Origin: Flavobacteriales bacterium
Lineage (GTDB): Bacteria; Bacteroidota; Bacteroidia; Flavobacteriales_F; PHOS-HE28
Direction: 5' to 3'
Length of the DNA: 64,000 bases
Assembly: GCA_016710685.1 (NCBI GenBank)
Contig: JADJVC010000010.1
Span: 186,001 to 250,000 of the forward strand
Under the pieces are notes generated by a model. It saw only the letters and a list, made by a program, of their open reading frames with translations, was not told the DNA's origin and ran no database searches. Positions 1-8,077 of this stretch are shown in pieces. Positions within the stretch are counted from its first letter, which is position 1. Every line of letters begins with the position of its first letter. The position numbers and the translations under genes are program-made.

Positions 1-476
1 TGCTTGCGATCCCCGAAGAGGGTGATGGGAATGGGTTCATGCAAAGCGTCCATGCGCTTTACTTCGGCACGCAGTGAATCGGCGTTGACATCCATGCCCG
101 TGCGGAGGTTGCGGCTGGTGGTGGGCCTGCCCTTGTCGTCGGTAATGATCACCGGGATGGTGGTGTTGTCGCTCACCACTTTCAGGTAGAAGCTGAGGTC
201 GTTCACATCATCGCTGGCGAGGTGTACTTGTGCGTCGGCCCAGAGCTCCACGCGCTTGCGTTCCTCTTCGCGAAGCCTGTGGAAAAGCGAGTCCGTGTAG
301 TTCACCAATTGCGCACGGTTGCGTACCGCCTCTGCCCAGAGCTCCACTTTGCGGCGTTCCTCCTGCCGCACCTTGTTCACGATGGTGCTGCTGTACCACA
401 ACGAGGCGCCCACGATGGCCATGGCCACCAGTGCGAGCACGAGCTTCCAACGCTGTTTGCGTGAGTAGAGGTTCAT
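1..476 (-). CDS. Probable sensor histidine kinase, N-terminal part, runs off the window
   Basis: The frame opens at the ATG at 474-476 and stays open to the window edge, about 158 codons. It starts MNLYSRKQRWK, followed by a single hydrophobic segment at about residues 12-29. Then comes a charged helical stretch with two similar blocks, EERRKVELWAEA and EERKRVELWADA, and a segment FYLKVVSDNTTIPVIITDD that resembles the extracytoplasmic or linker region of Bacteroidota sensor kinases. The repeated block suggests a coiled coil or a signalling helix. The kinase and ATPase domains would lie beyond position 1, so the kinase assignment is an inference from the N-terminus alone. A weak -7 box (AACCTTTG, minus strand) lies about 25 bases upstream of the start. 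Confidence 0.6.
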   Translation of the reverse strand, partial: MNLYSRKQRWKLVLALVAMAIVGASLWYSSTIVNKVRQEERRKVELWAEAVRNRAQLVNYTDSLFHRLREEERKRVELWADAQVHLASDDVNDLSFYLKVVSDNTTIPVIITDDKGRPTTSRNLRTGMDVNADSLRAEVKRMDALHEPIPITLFGDRK

Positions 477-646
477 TCAGGCCGCAGATGTACGGCATCA
501 AAGGTTAACCGCAAATGTTCGGCTCCAAACCTCAACCGCTGATGAACACTGATAAACGCTGATACGGAATTCCGGTTTGGCGGTTGGGTCGAAAGAGTTG
601 TATCCGTGTACATCCGTGTTCATCCGTGGTTCCAAAACCTGTCTTA
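477..646. repeat. Intergenic region with dispersed word-like repeats
   Basis: No gene is visible here. Two low-complexity, internally repetitive stretches occur: TGATGAACACTGATAAACG and following bases at about 539-563, and a run of three TCCGTG(T)-type words at about 600-632. I know this type of intergenic repeat from many environmental genomes but it has no established function. Confidence 0.45.
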
Positions 647-3307
647 TCACTCCACGCCGATCACCACTTTGGGCTCGTCTTTATCATCTTTCTGCAACAA
701 CCGGCCAAGGCCTTTCTTCGGTTTATCCACGGGCGGCGGCGGGGTGTTTTTCTCGTTGCCGAAGTCCACTGAAACGATGCCTTGTTGCGTTGACGATACA
801 GGTGGGGTGGTTTTTTCTCCGGTGAGAATACCTTTCAAAATGCCCTTCAGCTGCGCGGTTTCTTCCTTCATACGCTCTTTGCGGCGGGCGGCGGCCATGG
901 CGCCGTCTTGGCCGAATTGCAGGTTGTCCGTGGTGCCGAACATGTGCAGGAAAATGCGCAGGCCGGTACCGTCGTCGATGATGGGGCCGAACTCATCACT
1001 GCTGCTTTGTGCGGTGCGGAAGAGGTCGCCAAGGCGGAAACTGAGATGGTCGTCCACCTCGCCATCGAAGCCATGGGCACCGCTCACCTCCATGTCCATC
1101 ACGGAGCTGCTCACCGTCATCAAAGGCAGGTATACCGTGCGGTCCTTGATCTCGATGCGGTTATCCAGCTTCGCGAAGGTGACGTGCTTCAATTGCTTGC
1201 GGAGTGCATCGGTGTCCACGAACGGCGAGGTGAGCTTGTTCTTTTGCAGGTAGTCCGCAACCTCCATCAGCGAGGCATGATCGTTCAGCTCGCCGTTCAG
1301 CAACGAGATGTCGGCTACGCAGTGCAGCTTGCTTTGGTCGAGGCTGAAATCGGGTCGCAGCGGCGCGGTGAAGGTGAGCTGGGCATCGCCGTGGCCTTTC
1401 ACGTTGGCCGCGGTGATGAAGGTCTGTCCGAAGTTCTGGAATTCGGAAAAGAGCGTGGTAACGTTGATGCCTTTGAGGTCCGCATTGATCGCCAGCGGAT
1501 AAGCAGTAGCTGGTCGTGCATCGAGTTTCAAGCTACCGCTCACGCTGCCTTCCGCCGTGTTGAAGGTGAGCGGTTCCAAGGCAAGTTTTTGGCCCGTCAT
1601 CCGGAAATTGCAGGTGATATCCGTGGCGCGGAACTCTTCAAACTTCAGTTCACCGATGTTTGCTTTGAGGTCGAGGTCGATCTGCGCCGGGAGCGTGAAG
1701 GCATAAGTGGATGATGGCACTGGTGCGGCTTTGGTCTTCGCTTCGAGCATAGAGGCCAGATCGATGGAAGGCGATTTGCCGCGCGCCTCGATGGTAAGCC
1801 GCTGGTCTTTGAAAAGTGCGTAAGGCATCAGGTTGTGAAGCGTGCCGGTAAGCTCCATGGCATTGCCTTGCAAGTTGAAGCGCAGGCCGTGGACGAGCGC
1901 GTCGTTGCCGTCCAAGGCCAGTTCGGCATTCAGTTCCGACACGCGGTGACGGAGGCCTTTCATTTTCAGGCTGGCGTCCTTCAGTTTCACGCTGCCGGTA
2001 ATGGCCAGCCCGTGCAGGTCGGCAGCCCTGAAATCCTCCACATCGCGCAGCCGGCCTTGGATGTGGGCCTCGGCCTTCATGTTGCCGGTCACTTGTTCAA
2101 GCGTGTCCAAGCCAACGAAGCGCAGCAGATCGGCGAGGCCGAGATTGGCGTGGATGTTGGCGTTGAGCTTGGCGTTCTTCAGCCCTGCCAATTCCATGTT
2201 ACCGCCTACTGGCCCGGAAGGTGATGAGGCCGTAAAATTCTTAACGGTGAGTTTGCTGGGTGCCCACTTTGGCGTGAGGTCCACAGAGAATTCACCCTGC
2301 ACTTGGCGGAAAACGGTCTTGGAGGCGAGTTCCGTGAAGCGGCCATCGCGCAGTTTCATGCCCATGGAAAGCGACGGGCCCGGGGAATCCAACGGGCCAG
2401 CGTAGTGGATGGCGAGGTCCGCGCTGCCGTCCATGCCATAGCGGGCCATGGTCTTTCGGAGGTTTTCGGGAAGCAGTTGCACCACGCTGGCGAGGTCCAA
2501 TCCAAAGCCGTTGGCGCGCAGCTCAATGGCATCCCCGGTCTTGCCAGGAAGCACGGCCATGGTCACGTTCAGTGGGGTTTTCCCGAATAGCAGTTCGCCT
2601 TTATCAATGCGGAATCCGCCAGCTTCACCACCAAAGGCCATCTTCAGGTCCACGGAAGCTTTGCGGTCGGCCAGCAGCGTGCCGTCCTTGTCGTTCCAAT
2701 GGCGCAACCACAGGTCGCCAGCCGTAGTGAGGGAAGATCCGGAATCGCGGAAGCGCCCGCCCAGAGCGAGTTTTTTGCTGTTGATGGCCACTTCCAAGCC
2801 GGAACGGTCATCGCGGAAGCGGCCCGCCAGCCCATCGAAGGTCACCCGGCGCAGGTCGATGTCCGTACTGCTGCCGCTGGCGGTGGAGCTGGTATCGGCC
2901 TTCCACACTTCCCAGTTGCCGTTGCCGTTGGCATCCAGCCCGGGATAGAGTTTCACGTCCGTGCCGTGTACTTCACTCACGGTATAGTTGCCGGTTATCA
3001 GAGCGAAAACGCTGAATTCGAGGTAGAGGTCCTTGGCGTAGAGCAGGGTGTCCGGCTGCTGCCCATCGGTGCGCACTTCTTCCATGTAGGCGTCGTGGAT
3101 GCGCAGCGATGCCTGCGGGAAACGCTTGATCAGCGTGAGATCGATCCCGGTCTGGTGCAGCGGCGCGGTGAGGTGCGTGTTCAGTTCGGAAACCAGCTTG
3201 GCCTTCACTTCATCCTGAAAGAAGTAGGCAATAGCCGCCAGCAAAACGAGCAACCCCGCGAAGACGGAGAAGCTGATGAGTGCGATACGGCGGAACAGGC
3301 GTAACAT
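647..3307 (-). CDS. AsmA-like envelope protein
   Basis: About 886 residues from the ATG at 3305-3307, which places a positively charged start (MLRLFRR) directly before one N-terminal membrane segment at about residues 7-28. An upstream in-frame ATG at 3361 would put 18 unrelated residues before it, so I prefer the internal start. The rest is a long beta-rich periplasmic region, without further membrane helices, typical of AsmA/DUF748-type proteins. The stretch around GSADLAIHYAGPLDSPG and the later region with repeated LDLKANIG-like strands fit the AsmA C-terminal domain. The family is linked to lipid transport or outer-membrane assembly (AsmA, TamB, YhdP). The extreme C-terminus (KPKKGLGRLLQKDDKDEPK) is charged and unrelated. 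The gene stands alone on its strand next to a palindrome cluster. Confidence 0.7.
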   Translation of the reverse strand: MLRLFRRIALISFSVFAGLLVLLAAIAYFFQDEVKAKLVSELNTHLTAPLHQTGIDLTLIKRFPQASLRIHDAYMEEVRTDGQQPDTLLYAKDLYLEFSVFALITGNYTVSEVHGTDVKLYPGLDANGNGNWEVWKADTSSTASGSSTDIDLRRVTFDGLAGRFRDDRSGLEVAINSKKLALGGRFRDSGSSLTTAGDLWLRHWNDKDGTLLADRKASVDLKMAFGGEAGGFRIDKGELLFGKTPLNVTMAVLPGKTGDAIELRANGFGLDLASVVQLLPENLRKTMARYGMDGSADLAIHYAGPLDSPGPSLSMGMKLRDGRFTELASKTVFRQVQGEFSVDLTPKWAPSKLTVKNFTASSPSGPVGGNMELAGLKNAKLNANIHANLGLADLLRFVGLDTLEQVTGNMKAEAHIQGRLRDVEDFRAADLHGLAITGSVKLKDASLKMKGLRHRVSELNAELALDGNDALVHGLRFNLQGNAMELTGTLHNLMPYALFKDQRLTIEARGKSPSIDLASMLEAKTKAAPVPSSTYAFTLPAQIDLDLKANIGELKFEEFRATDITCNFRMTGQKLALEPLTFNTAEGSVSGSLKLDARPATAYPLAINADLKGINVTTLFSEFQNFGQTFITAANVKGHGDAQLTFTAPLRPDFSLDQSKLHCVADISLLNGELNDHASLMEVADYLQKNKLTSPFVDTDALRKQLKHVTFAKLDNRIEIKDRTVYLPLMTVSSSVMDMEVSGAHGFDGEVDDHLSFRLGDLFRTAQSSSDEFGPIIDDGTGLRIFLHMFGTTDNLQFGQDGAMAAARRKERMKEETAQLKGILKGILTGEKTTPPVSSTQQGIVSVDFGNEKNTPPPPVDKPKKGLGRLLQKDDKDEPKVVIGVE

Positions 3308-3424
3308 GGGCAAGGTCGAAAAGTACCGGTGCGCGTGGGTTGGCGGGAGCGAATGGGCCATGGATCGTCCACAGGCCGATGTTCACCAACAACGCGAAAG
3401 GCGTGCCGGAAGTGTGTTTTAGTA

Positions 3425-3560
3425 CAAGCACTCGCGACACGCGAGCGCTTGCTTGGTCGCTTGGGCCGACCGAATAGTTGGCACTCGGCTGGGGCCGAGC
3501 GCCAACATTGAGGTGGCAAGCGCTCGCGTGTCGCGAGTGCTTGCGTGTCGCGAGTGCTTA
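3425..3560. repeat. Palindrome cluster with a perfect 28-bp inverted repeat
   Basis: Positions 3425-3452 and 3516-3543 are exact reverse complements over 28 bases. Each arm also contains a smaller hairpin, CTCGCG-ACA-CGCGAG. Between the arms lie two more hairpins: GGTCG/CGACC at 3455-3471, and GTTGGC(A)CTCGGC paired with GCCGAG(C)GCCAAC at 3477-3506 with a 4-base loop. The last 16 bases of the right arm, CGTGTCGCGAGTGCTT, are repeated directly at 3544-3559. It lies between the divergent starts at 3307 and 3574 and resembles clustered REP/BIME palindromes. Confidence 0.85.
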
Positions 3561-3573
3561 CCACCTTTGCACC

Positions 3574-4194
3574 ATGAAACGGATCATTGCCGCCATCATC
3601 ATGCTGGCACTTGCCCTGCTGGTGTTTTTCATCACCCGCGAAGTGTATCGCCCGGCGGCATCTTCCGAGTCGGTGAGCAGCACGGTGTTGTTGGAGCGCA
3701 TCCGCCCGGTGTTGAAGCTGATCACGGTGGAAGGCGATTTCAGCGAGCTTTACAACTACCGCAACGCCGAAGCGCCTTTTGATTGGTTGAAGCAGTTTCA
3801 GCCGTTCCAAAAATGGGCCGTTTTGCGGGTTACCGGAAAGGCCAGTGTGGGGTACGACTTGGAAGGATTGAAGCTCGATTTCAACGACGCGGACCATACC
3901 GTGAGCTTGGTTTCCATGGGGAAGCCGCAACTATTGTCGCTGGAACATGACGTGGACTACTTCGATCTGGAAGCTGGCACGTTCACGTCATTTACAGCAG
4001 CGGACCACAGCCGGATCAATGCGCAGGCCAAGGACCTGATGCGGAAAGCGGTAGAGCAAAGCGGGTTATACAAGTCGGCGGAAATACGTCGCGATGAATT
4101 GTTGCCGGTGTTGCGTTCCTTGGTGGAAAGTGCCGGCTGGACCCTGAAAACGCCCGGCATGGAAGAGGTTCCGACGAAGCCGATGCCGCAGTAG
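3574..4194 (+). CDS. DUF4230 family protein
   Basis: 206 residues from the ATG at 3574; a longer open frame upstream runs through the palindrome cluster and is not plausible as protein. One N-terminal membrane helix (about residues 4-20) follows MKRI. The body contains ILVEGDF-like strands, the segment KASVGYDLEGLKLDF and a C-terminal helical stretch ending in a Pro-rich tail; VGYDLEGL is the recognisable core of DUF4230. The family is widespread in Bacteroidota and Firmicutes and has no proven function; it is probably anchored in the inner membrane with an external domain. A near-match -7 box (CACCTTTG, 3562-3569) lies 4 bases before the ATG, supporting this start. Confidence 0.75.
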   Translation: MKRIIAAIIMLALALLVFFITREVYRPAASSESVSSTVLLERIRPVLKLITVEGDFSELYNYRNAEAPFDWLKQFQPFQKWAVLRVTGKASVGYDLEGLKLDFNDADHTVSLVSMGKPQLLSLEHDVDYFDLEAGTFTSFTAADHSRINAQAKDLMRKAVEQSGLYKSAEIRRDELLPVLRSLVESAGWTLKTPGMEEVPTKPMPQ

Positions 4195-4221
4195 AGCGCA
4201 CGGGACAGGAACGCGCCTCCT

Positions 4222-4229
4222 TACTTTCG
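4222..4229 (+). promoter_or_regulatory. -7 promoter box TACTTTCG of ispG
   Basis: An exact match to TAnnTTYG, 7 bases before the ispG ATG. Transcription would start at or within a few bases of the start codon. No clear -33 TTTG is present. Confidence 0.6.
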
Positions 4230-4236
4230 TGACCTC

Positions 4237-6183
4237 ATGTCCAGCCTGAAGATCGTGTCGCCCACTACCTATTGCCCCTCGCTCACCCGTTACGAGCGCT
4301 GGCACACGCGGGCCGTGATGGTGGGCGACGTGGGCATCGGAGGCGCCAACCCGATAAGGGTGCAGAGCATGACCACCACGGACACCATGGACACCGCCGG
4401 GACCGTGGCGCAGAGCATCCGGATGATCGATGCGGGCTGCGAGATCGTGCGCATCACCGCGCCCAGCAAGTCCGAGGCGGAGAACCTCGCGGAGATCAAG
4501 AAGCAGTTGCGCGCCAAAGGCTACAAAGCGCCGCTGGTGGCGGATATCCACTTCACGCCCAACGCCGCTGAAATCGCCGCACGCATCGTGGAAAAGGTAC
4601 GCGTGAATCCGGGTAACTACGCGGACAAGAAAAAGTTCGACGTGCGCGAATACACGGATGCGCAATACAACGATGAGCTGGAGCGCATCCGCAAACGCTT
4701 CTTGCCCTTGGTGAAGATCTGCAAGGAGGAAGGCACGGCCATGCGCATCGGTACCAATCACGGTTCGCTCAGCGACCGCATCCTGAACCGCTACGGCGAC
4801 ACGCCGCTGGGCATGGTGGAAAGCGCGTTCGAGTTCCTGCGCATCTGCCGTGACGAGAACTACCACGAGATCGTGCTGAGCATGAAGGCCAGCAACACCC
4901 ATGTGATGGTGCAGGCCTACCGGTTGCTCGTCCATAAAATGATGGAGCTGGGCTGGGATTACCCGCTGCATCTGGGCGTAACCGAGGCCGGTGATGGTGA
5001 GGACGGTCGCGTGAAAAGCGCCGTGGGTATCGGTGCCTTGTTGGAAGACGGCTTGGGCGACACCATCCGCGTTTCGCTTACAGAAGATCCGGAGGCGGAG
5101 ATCCCCGTGGCGCAGGAGCTGGTGGCGCGCTATCCGCGGAAGAAGCATGATCCGATACTGCCGGTGGAACACGTGCCGATGGACCCGTTCAGCTACGCCC
5201 GCAGGCATACCCGCGAAACGCTCAACATCGGTGCGCGCCACGTTCCGGTGGTAATCGCGGACATGAGCAACAAGACAGCCATCACACCCGCGTCCTTTTT
5301 CGCATGGGGCTATCGCTACAGCGTGCCGAACGACAAATGGAACATCGCGGACCAGGCCTGCGACTATGCCTTCATCGGCAAGAACAGCATCGACTTCGCG
5401 ATCCCAGGTACGTTGGGCATCATCCAAGACCACGCTGTTTGGCTGAAGGACCGCGCCAAGCCGCGCCATTACCCGTTCATTACGACAAACGACTACCGCG
5501 CAGGGGTGGAGCAGCACGACCAATTCAACCTCGTCTACGCCACGTTGCCGGACCACGATGCCACGTTGATCGAAAAGCTCCGAGACGATCCCACGGCCGT
5601 GCTGCTGATCGACACTTACAACGCGCACGGCATGGCCGAGCAACGCCGTCTGCTGTTCGAGCTGATGGAAGCGAAGTGCGAGGTGCCGGTCATCCTCGGT
5701 CGCGCTTATGGCGATATAAGCCGCGAGAAATTAGTGCTCCACAGCAGCACCGATATCGGTCCGCTATTCTTGGACGGCATGGGCGACGGCATCTTTATCG
5801 CGGATGAAGATGGTGGACGCGAAGATCTCGTGTGCCGCACGGCGTTCGGGATTTTGCAGGCCACCCGCACCCGCATCAGCAAAACGGAATACATCAGCTG
5901 TCCGAGCTGCGGCCGCACCCTCTTCGACCTGCAGGAGACCACGGCCAGGATCCGCGCTCGGACCAGCCATTTGAAAGGCGTCAAGATCGGTATCATGGGC
6001 TGCATCGTGAACGGCCCCGGCGAAATGGCCGATGCGGATTACGGCTACGTGGGCACCGGCGCGGGCGTGAGCACGCTGTACAAGGAAAAGGAAGTCGTGA
6101 AGCGCAATGTGCCTGCCGCCAAAGCCGTGGACGAGCTCATCGAGCTGATCAAACAGGGTGGGGATTGGGTAGAGACGGAATAG
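4237..6183 (+). CDS. ispG: 4-hydroxy-3-methylbut-2-en-1-yl diphosphate synthase (flavodoxin/ferredoxin)
   Basis: 648 residues. This is the iron-sulfur enzyme of the MEP isoprenoid pathway that converts MEcPP to HMBPP. The N-terminal TIM barrel begins VMVGDVGIGGANPIRVQSMT and includes the metal/substrate segment DIHFTPNAAEIAA and RVNPGNYAD. The C-terminal reductase-type domain has the cluster ligands CPSCGRTLFDL and GIMGCIVNGPGEMADADYGY. It is about 270 residues longer than the E. coli enzyme because of the middle (A*) domain found in Bacteroidota, Chlamydia and plants, here about residues 290-530. ispD and a polyprenyl synthase of the same pathway lie further along the window but are not in an operon with it. 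Confidence 0.97.
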   Translation: MSSLKIVSPTTYCPSLTRYERWHTRAVMVGDVGIGGANPIRVQSMTTTDTMDTAGTVAQSIRMIDAGCEIVRITAPSKSEAENLAEIKKQLRAKGYKAPLVADIHFTPNAAEIAARIVEKVRVNPGNYADKKKFDVREYTDAQYNDELERIRKRFLPLVKICKEEGTAMRIGTNHGSLSDRILNRYGDTPLGMVESAFEFLRICRDENYHEIVLSMKASNTHVMVQAYRLLVHKMMELGWDYPLHLGVTEAGDGEDGRVKSAVGIGALLEDGLGDTIRVSLTEDPEAEIPVAQELVARYPRKKHDPILPVEHVPMDPFSYARRHTRETLNIGARHVPVVIADMSNKTAITPASFFAWGYRYSVPNDKWNIADQACDYAFIGKNSIDFAIPGTLGIIQDHAVWLKDRAKPRHYPFITTNDYRAGVEQHDQFNLVYATLPDHDATLIEKLRDDPTAVLLIDTYNAHGMAEQRRLLFELMEAKCEVPVILGRAYGDISREKLVLHSSTDIGPLFLDGMGDGIFIADEDGGREDLVCRTAFGILQATRTRISKTEYISCPSCGRTLFDLQETTARIRARTSHLKGVKIGIMGCIVNGPGEMADADYGYVGTGAGVSTLYKEKEVVKRNVPAAKAVDELIELIKQGGDWVETE

Positions 6184-6202
6184 TGCGAAAAGTGGTTTTA
6201 TA

Positions 6203-6228
6203 CCACGAAGGACGCTAAGGACACGAAG
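6203..6228. repeat. Dispersed word-like repeat (ACGAAGGAC type)
   Basis: CCACGAAGGACGCTAAGGAC followed by ACGAAG lies in the gap after ispG, an internally repetitive sequence of the same style as those at 600-632 and 16253-16291. A small hairpin GTGGT/ACCAC (6192-6206) overlaps its start and may help to end the ispG transcript. Confidence 0.5.
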
Positions 6229-6293
6229 TAGAGTCCAAAAGACCGAAGGCCACGCGTTGGTTTGGCCAATCGTTTCCTGCCGAACTTCACCCC

Positions 6294-6956
6294 ATGTCAA
6301 AATCCATTCTCATAGCTGGTGCCACAGGTTTGGTGGGCAGCGCCTGTCTCCCGTTGCTGCTCCGCGAAGAACGCGTTGGCAAGGTGGTCGCATTGGTGCG
6401 CAGGCCATTGGAAGTTCAACACCCCAAGCTCGAACAATGGGTAGCGCCGGGCAAAGACCTGCTCCAAGCCTTGAAGCCGGAAACCGTGGATGCCGTGATC
6501 TGCTGCTTGGGCACCACCATCAAGAATGCCGGGAGTCAAGCGGCTTTCATCGCTGTGGACAAAGACTTGCCACTGGGGATTGCACGCTGGGCCAAGTCAC
6601 AGCTCGTTCCCACCTATTGCATCATCAGCGCCATGGGTGCTGACGCGAATTCAAAGATCTTTTACAGCCGCGTAAAAGGGGAGGTGGAACAGCAATTGGA
6701 AGCCATGGATTTCGGCAGTTTGGCGTTGTTCCAGCCGTCGGTCCTCACTGGTCCGCGCAATGAAAAACGCATTGGCGAGCGCATCGGCATTGCGGTGATG
6801 AAGGTGGTCGATCCCTTGCTTTTCGGGAGCATGGTGAACTACCGCACTATGCCGCACCACGTGCTGGCGCAAGCGTTGGTGCATTCAGCGCTTGCGCCGG
6901 AGCCGGGGGCAAAGCGTTATTTCTACCGCGACATTCTGCGGATCGCTGGAACATAG
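6294..6956 (+). CDS. NAD(P)H-binding short-chain-type oxidoreductase
   Basis: 220 residues. The N-terminus ILIAGATGLVGSACLPLLL is a Rossmann fold of the atypical short-chain dehydrogenase type (GxTGxxG). Later segments VDAVICCLGTTIKNAG and CIISAMGADANSKIFYSRVKGEVEQQL fit the HTATIP2/YbjT-like NAD(P)-binding group, where a Tyr-x-x-x-Lys-like motif is seen as YSRVKGE; the fragments are quoted in part. FQPSVLTGPR and a C-terminal HHVLAQALVHSA segment are also typical. The substrate is unknown. It has its own gap before it and a strong terminator after it, so it is probably transcribed alone. Confidence 0.8.
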   Translation: MSKSILIAGATGLVGSACLPLLLREERVGKVVALVRRPLEVQHPKLEQWVAPGKDLLQALKPETVDAVICCLGTTIKNAGSQAAFIAVDKDLPLGIARWAKSQLVPTYCIISAMGADANSKIFYSRVKGEVEQQLEAMDFGSLALFQPSVLTGPRNEKRIGERIGIAVMKVVDPLLFGSMVNYRTMPHHVLAQALVHSALAPEPGAKRYFYRDILRIAGT

Positions 6957-7004
6957 AACGTGGCCGTCGGAAGGAGATTTGAAGTCCCGGCAGTACCATT
7001 CGCA

Positions 7005-7040
7005 AAGGGGCCGCCTCTTTCGAGGCAGCCCCTTCGTTTT
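7005..7040 (+). terminator. Rho-independent terminator after the oxidoreductase
   Basis: AAGGGGC(C)GCCTC pairs with GAGGC(A)GCCCCTT around a TTTC loop (7005-7034), followed by TTTT at 7037-7040. Confidence 0.8.
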
Positions 7041-7097
7041 GATTGAAGTCCCCGCTTGGTCACCGTCTTCGGGACCCTGCGTTGGGACGTCCGCCCC

Positions 7098-7394
7098 TCA
7101 CCCTTCCACAGTCCCGAGGTATTCCTTGATCGCTTGCACGTAGGTCTCGAACGCCTTCAAGCCTTTCGCGGTAAGGGAACAGCGCGTGTTGGGATAATTG
7201 TCCTTGAACGACTTCTTCACTTCGACGTACCCGGCATCTTTCAAGTTGGAGATCTGAGCGCTAAGGTTACCACGGGTGGCACCGGTTTTCTCCAGCAGGA
7301 AGTTGAATTCCGCACCGTCCAGCCCCACCAACAGGCTCGCTATTGCGAGCCTGAGCTGGTTGTGCAGAACGGGGTCAAGCGGTGCGAAGGCCAT
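7098..7394 (-). CDS. Winged-helix transcriptional regulator (HTH_34 / MarR-like)
   Basis: 98 residues, with a single winged-helix domain. The recognition region reads FLLEKTGATRGNLSAQISNL, followed by the wing GYVEVKKSFKDNYPNTRCSL and a C-terminal helix. Small regulators of this kind are usually dimeric and sense changes in the membrane or metabolism, but the ligand is unknown. Its ATG lies inside the end of the upstream membrane-protein gene (20-base overlap), so the two are translationally coupled and probably regulate and serve the same process. Confidence 0.8.
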   Translation of the reverse strand: MAFAPLDPVLHNQLRLAIASLLVGLDGAEFNFLLEKTGATRGNLSAQISNLKDAGYVEVKKSFKDNYPNTRCSLTAKGLKAFETYVQAIKEYLGTVEG

Positions 7395-7962
7395 CCTCTT
7401 GACGCTTTAACAGAATGCCCGGCACGAGGTAGCCGAATACCATCGAGATACAATATGCAGACACGATCACCGTGTCATTCCCGCTGAAGAACATGACCAG
7501 GCCGGCCACCCAGAACAACATGCCACCAAAGATCAATGGTTTGAAGCGCATGATCTGACCCGTTAGGAAGGTGGGCATTGCGGTGAGAAGGGTAATGGCA
7601 GCACCCGGGTTTCTGCCTGAGCCGGTGAATGAGAACATCATAAGGAGCATGGTGATTACGAAAGCCCCCCATATCCATCCCACCACCCGGTCCATCGGGT
7701 TTGAAACCTGCTCCTTCTTGCCTTGGCGAAAACCGAATATGGGACTGATTATGCCGCCCAACACGCCTGCCACACCCCAAGCGGCTCCGTGGGCCCAGGC
7801 GTTACCGGCATCCCGCATCAGGTAGGCGGTCACCATGGCGGCTAGAAGCAATACCCCCCACATGAGGAAGTAAAAGCTTATTCGGGAGAAACTGCTCTTC
7901 GCTTGCCCGATCATCGTCTCGATAAGCTTGAGGCTTTCGGACGGGGTGAGTTCTTGTTCCAT
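7375..7962 (-). CDS. Multi-pass membrane protein, partner of the winged-helix regulator
   Basis: 195 residues from the ATG at 7960-7962 (MEQELTPSESLKLIETMIGQ); the open frame extends further upstream but this start sits 39 bases after a good promoter. The cytoplasmic N-terminal helix is followed by about five hydrophobic segments, for example FYFLMWGVLLLAAMVTAYLM and LIFGGMLFWVAGLVMFF. I do not recognise a named family with certainty. The pairing of a small membrane protein with a winged-helix regulator in an overlapping operon is common in Bacteroidota. Confidence 0.65.
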   Translation of the reverse strand: MEQELTPSESLKLIETMIGQAKSSFSRISFYFLMWGVLLLAAMVTAYLMRDAGNAWAHGAAWGVAGVLGGIISPIFGFRQGKKEQVSNPMDRVVGWIWGAFVITMLLMMFSFTGSGRNPGAAITLLTAMPTFLTGQIMRFKPLIFGGMLFWVAGLVMFFSGNDTVIVSAYCISMVFGYLVPGILLKRQEDGLRTA

Positions 7963-8000
7963 CTGGTGTTTGTTTAGGTGGTCGAATGAGTTCGACGGGG

Positions 8001-8031
8001 CAAATGTAGACAAGTTTAGAATATAAACAAG
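8001..8031 (-). promoter_or_regulatory. Promoter of the membrane protein/regulator operon
   Basis: On the minus strand a perfect -7 box TACATTTG (8008-8001) is preceded by CTTG (8031-8028) at a spacing of 19 bases, a near match to the Bacteroidota -33 element TTTG. The region between is AT-rich. Confidence 0.7.
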
Positions 8032-8077
8032 AAATATTCTTTAGCTCTTCGCATCTTGCAGGCTCAGCCACGATCCC

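Noticed and set aside
4066..5643. Long open frame of 525 codons on the minus strand opposite ispG
   Set aside because: It lies fully against a certain ispG gene; His/Val/Arg-rich translation is typical of the antisense of GC-rich coding DNA.
6184..6293. tRNA gene in the gap after ispG
   Set aside because: No T-loop GTTCRANNC and no cloverleaf; I found no convincing tRNA anywhere in the window, though a covariance search would be decisive.
7375..7394. Overlap of regulator and membrane-protein genes as a frameshift
   Set aside because: Each frame is complete with its own start and stop; this is normal translational coupling.
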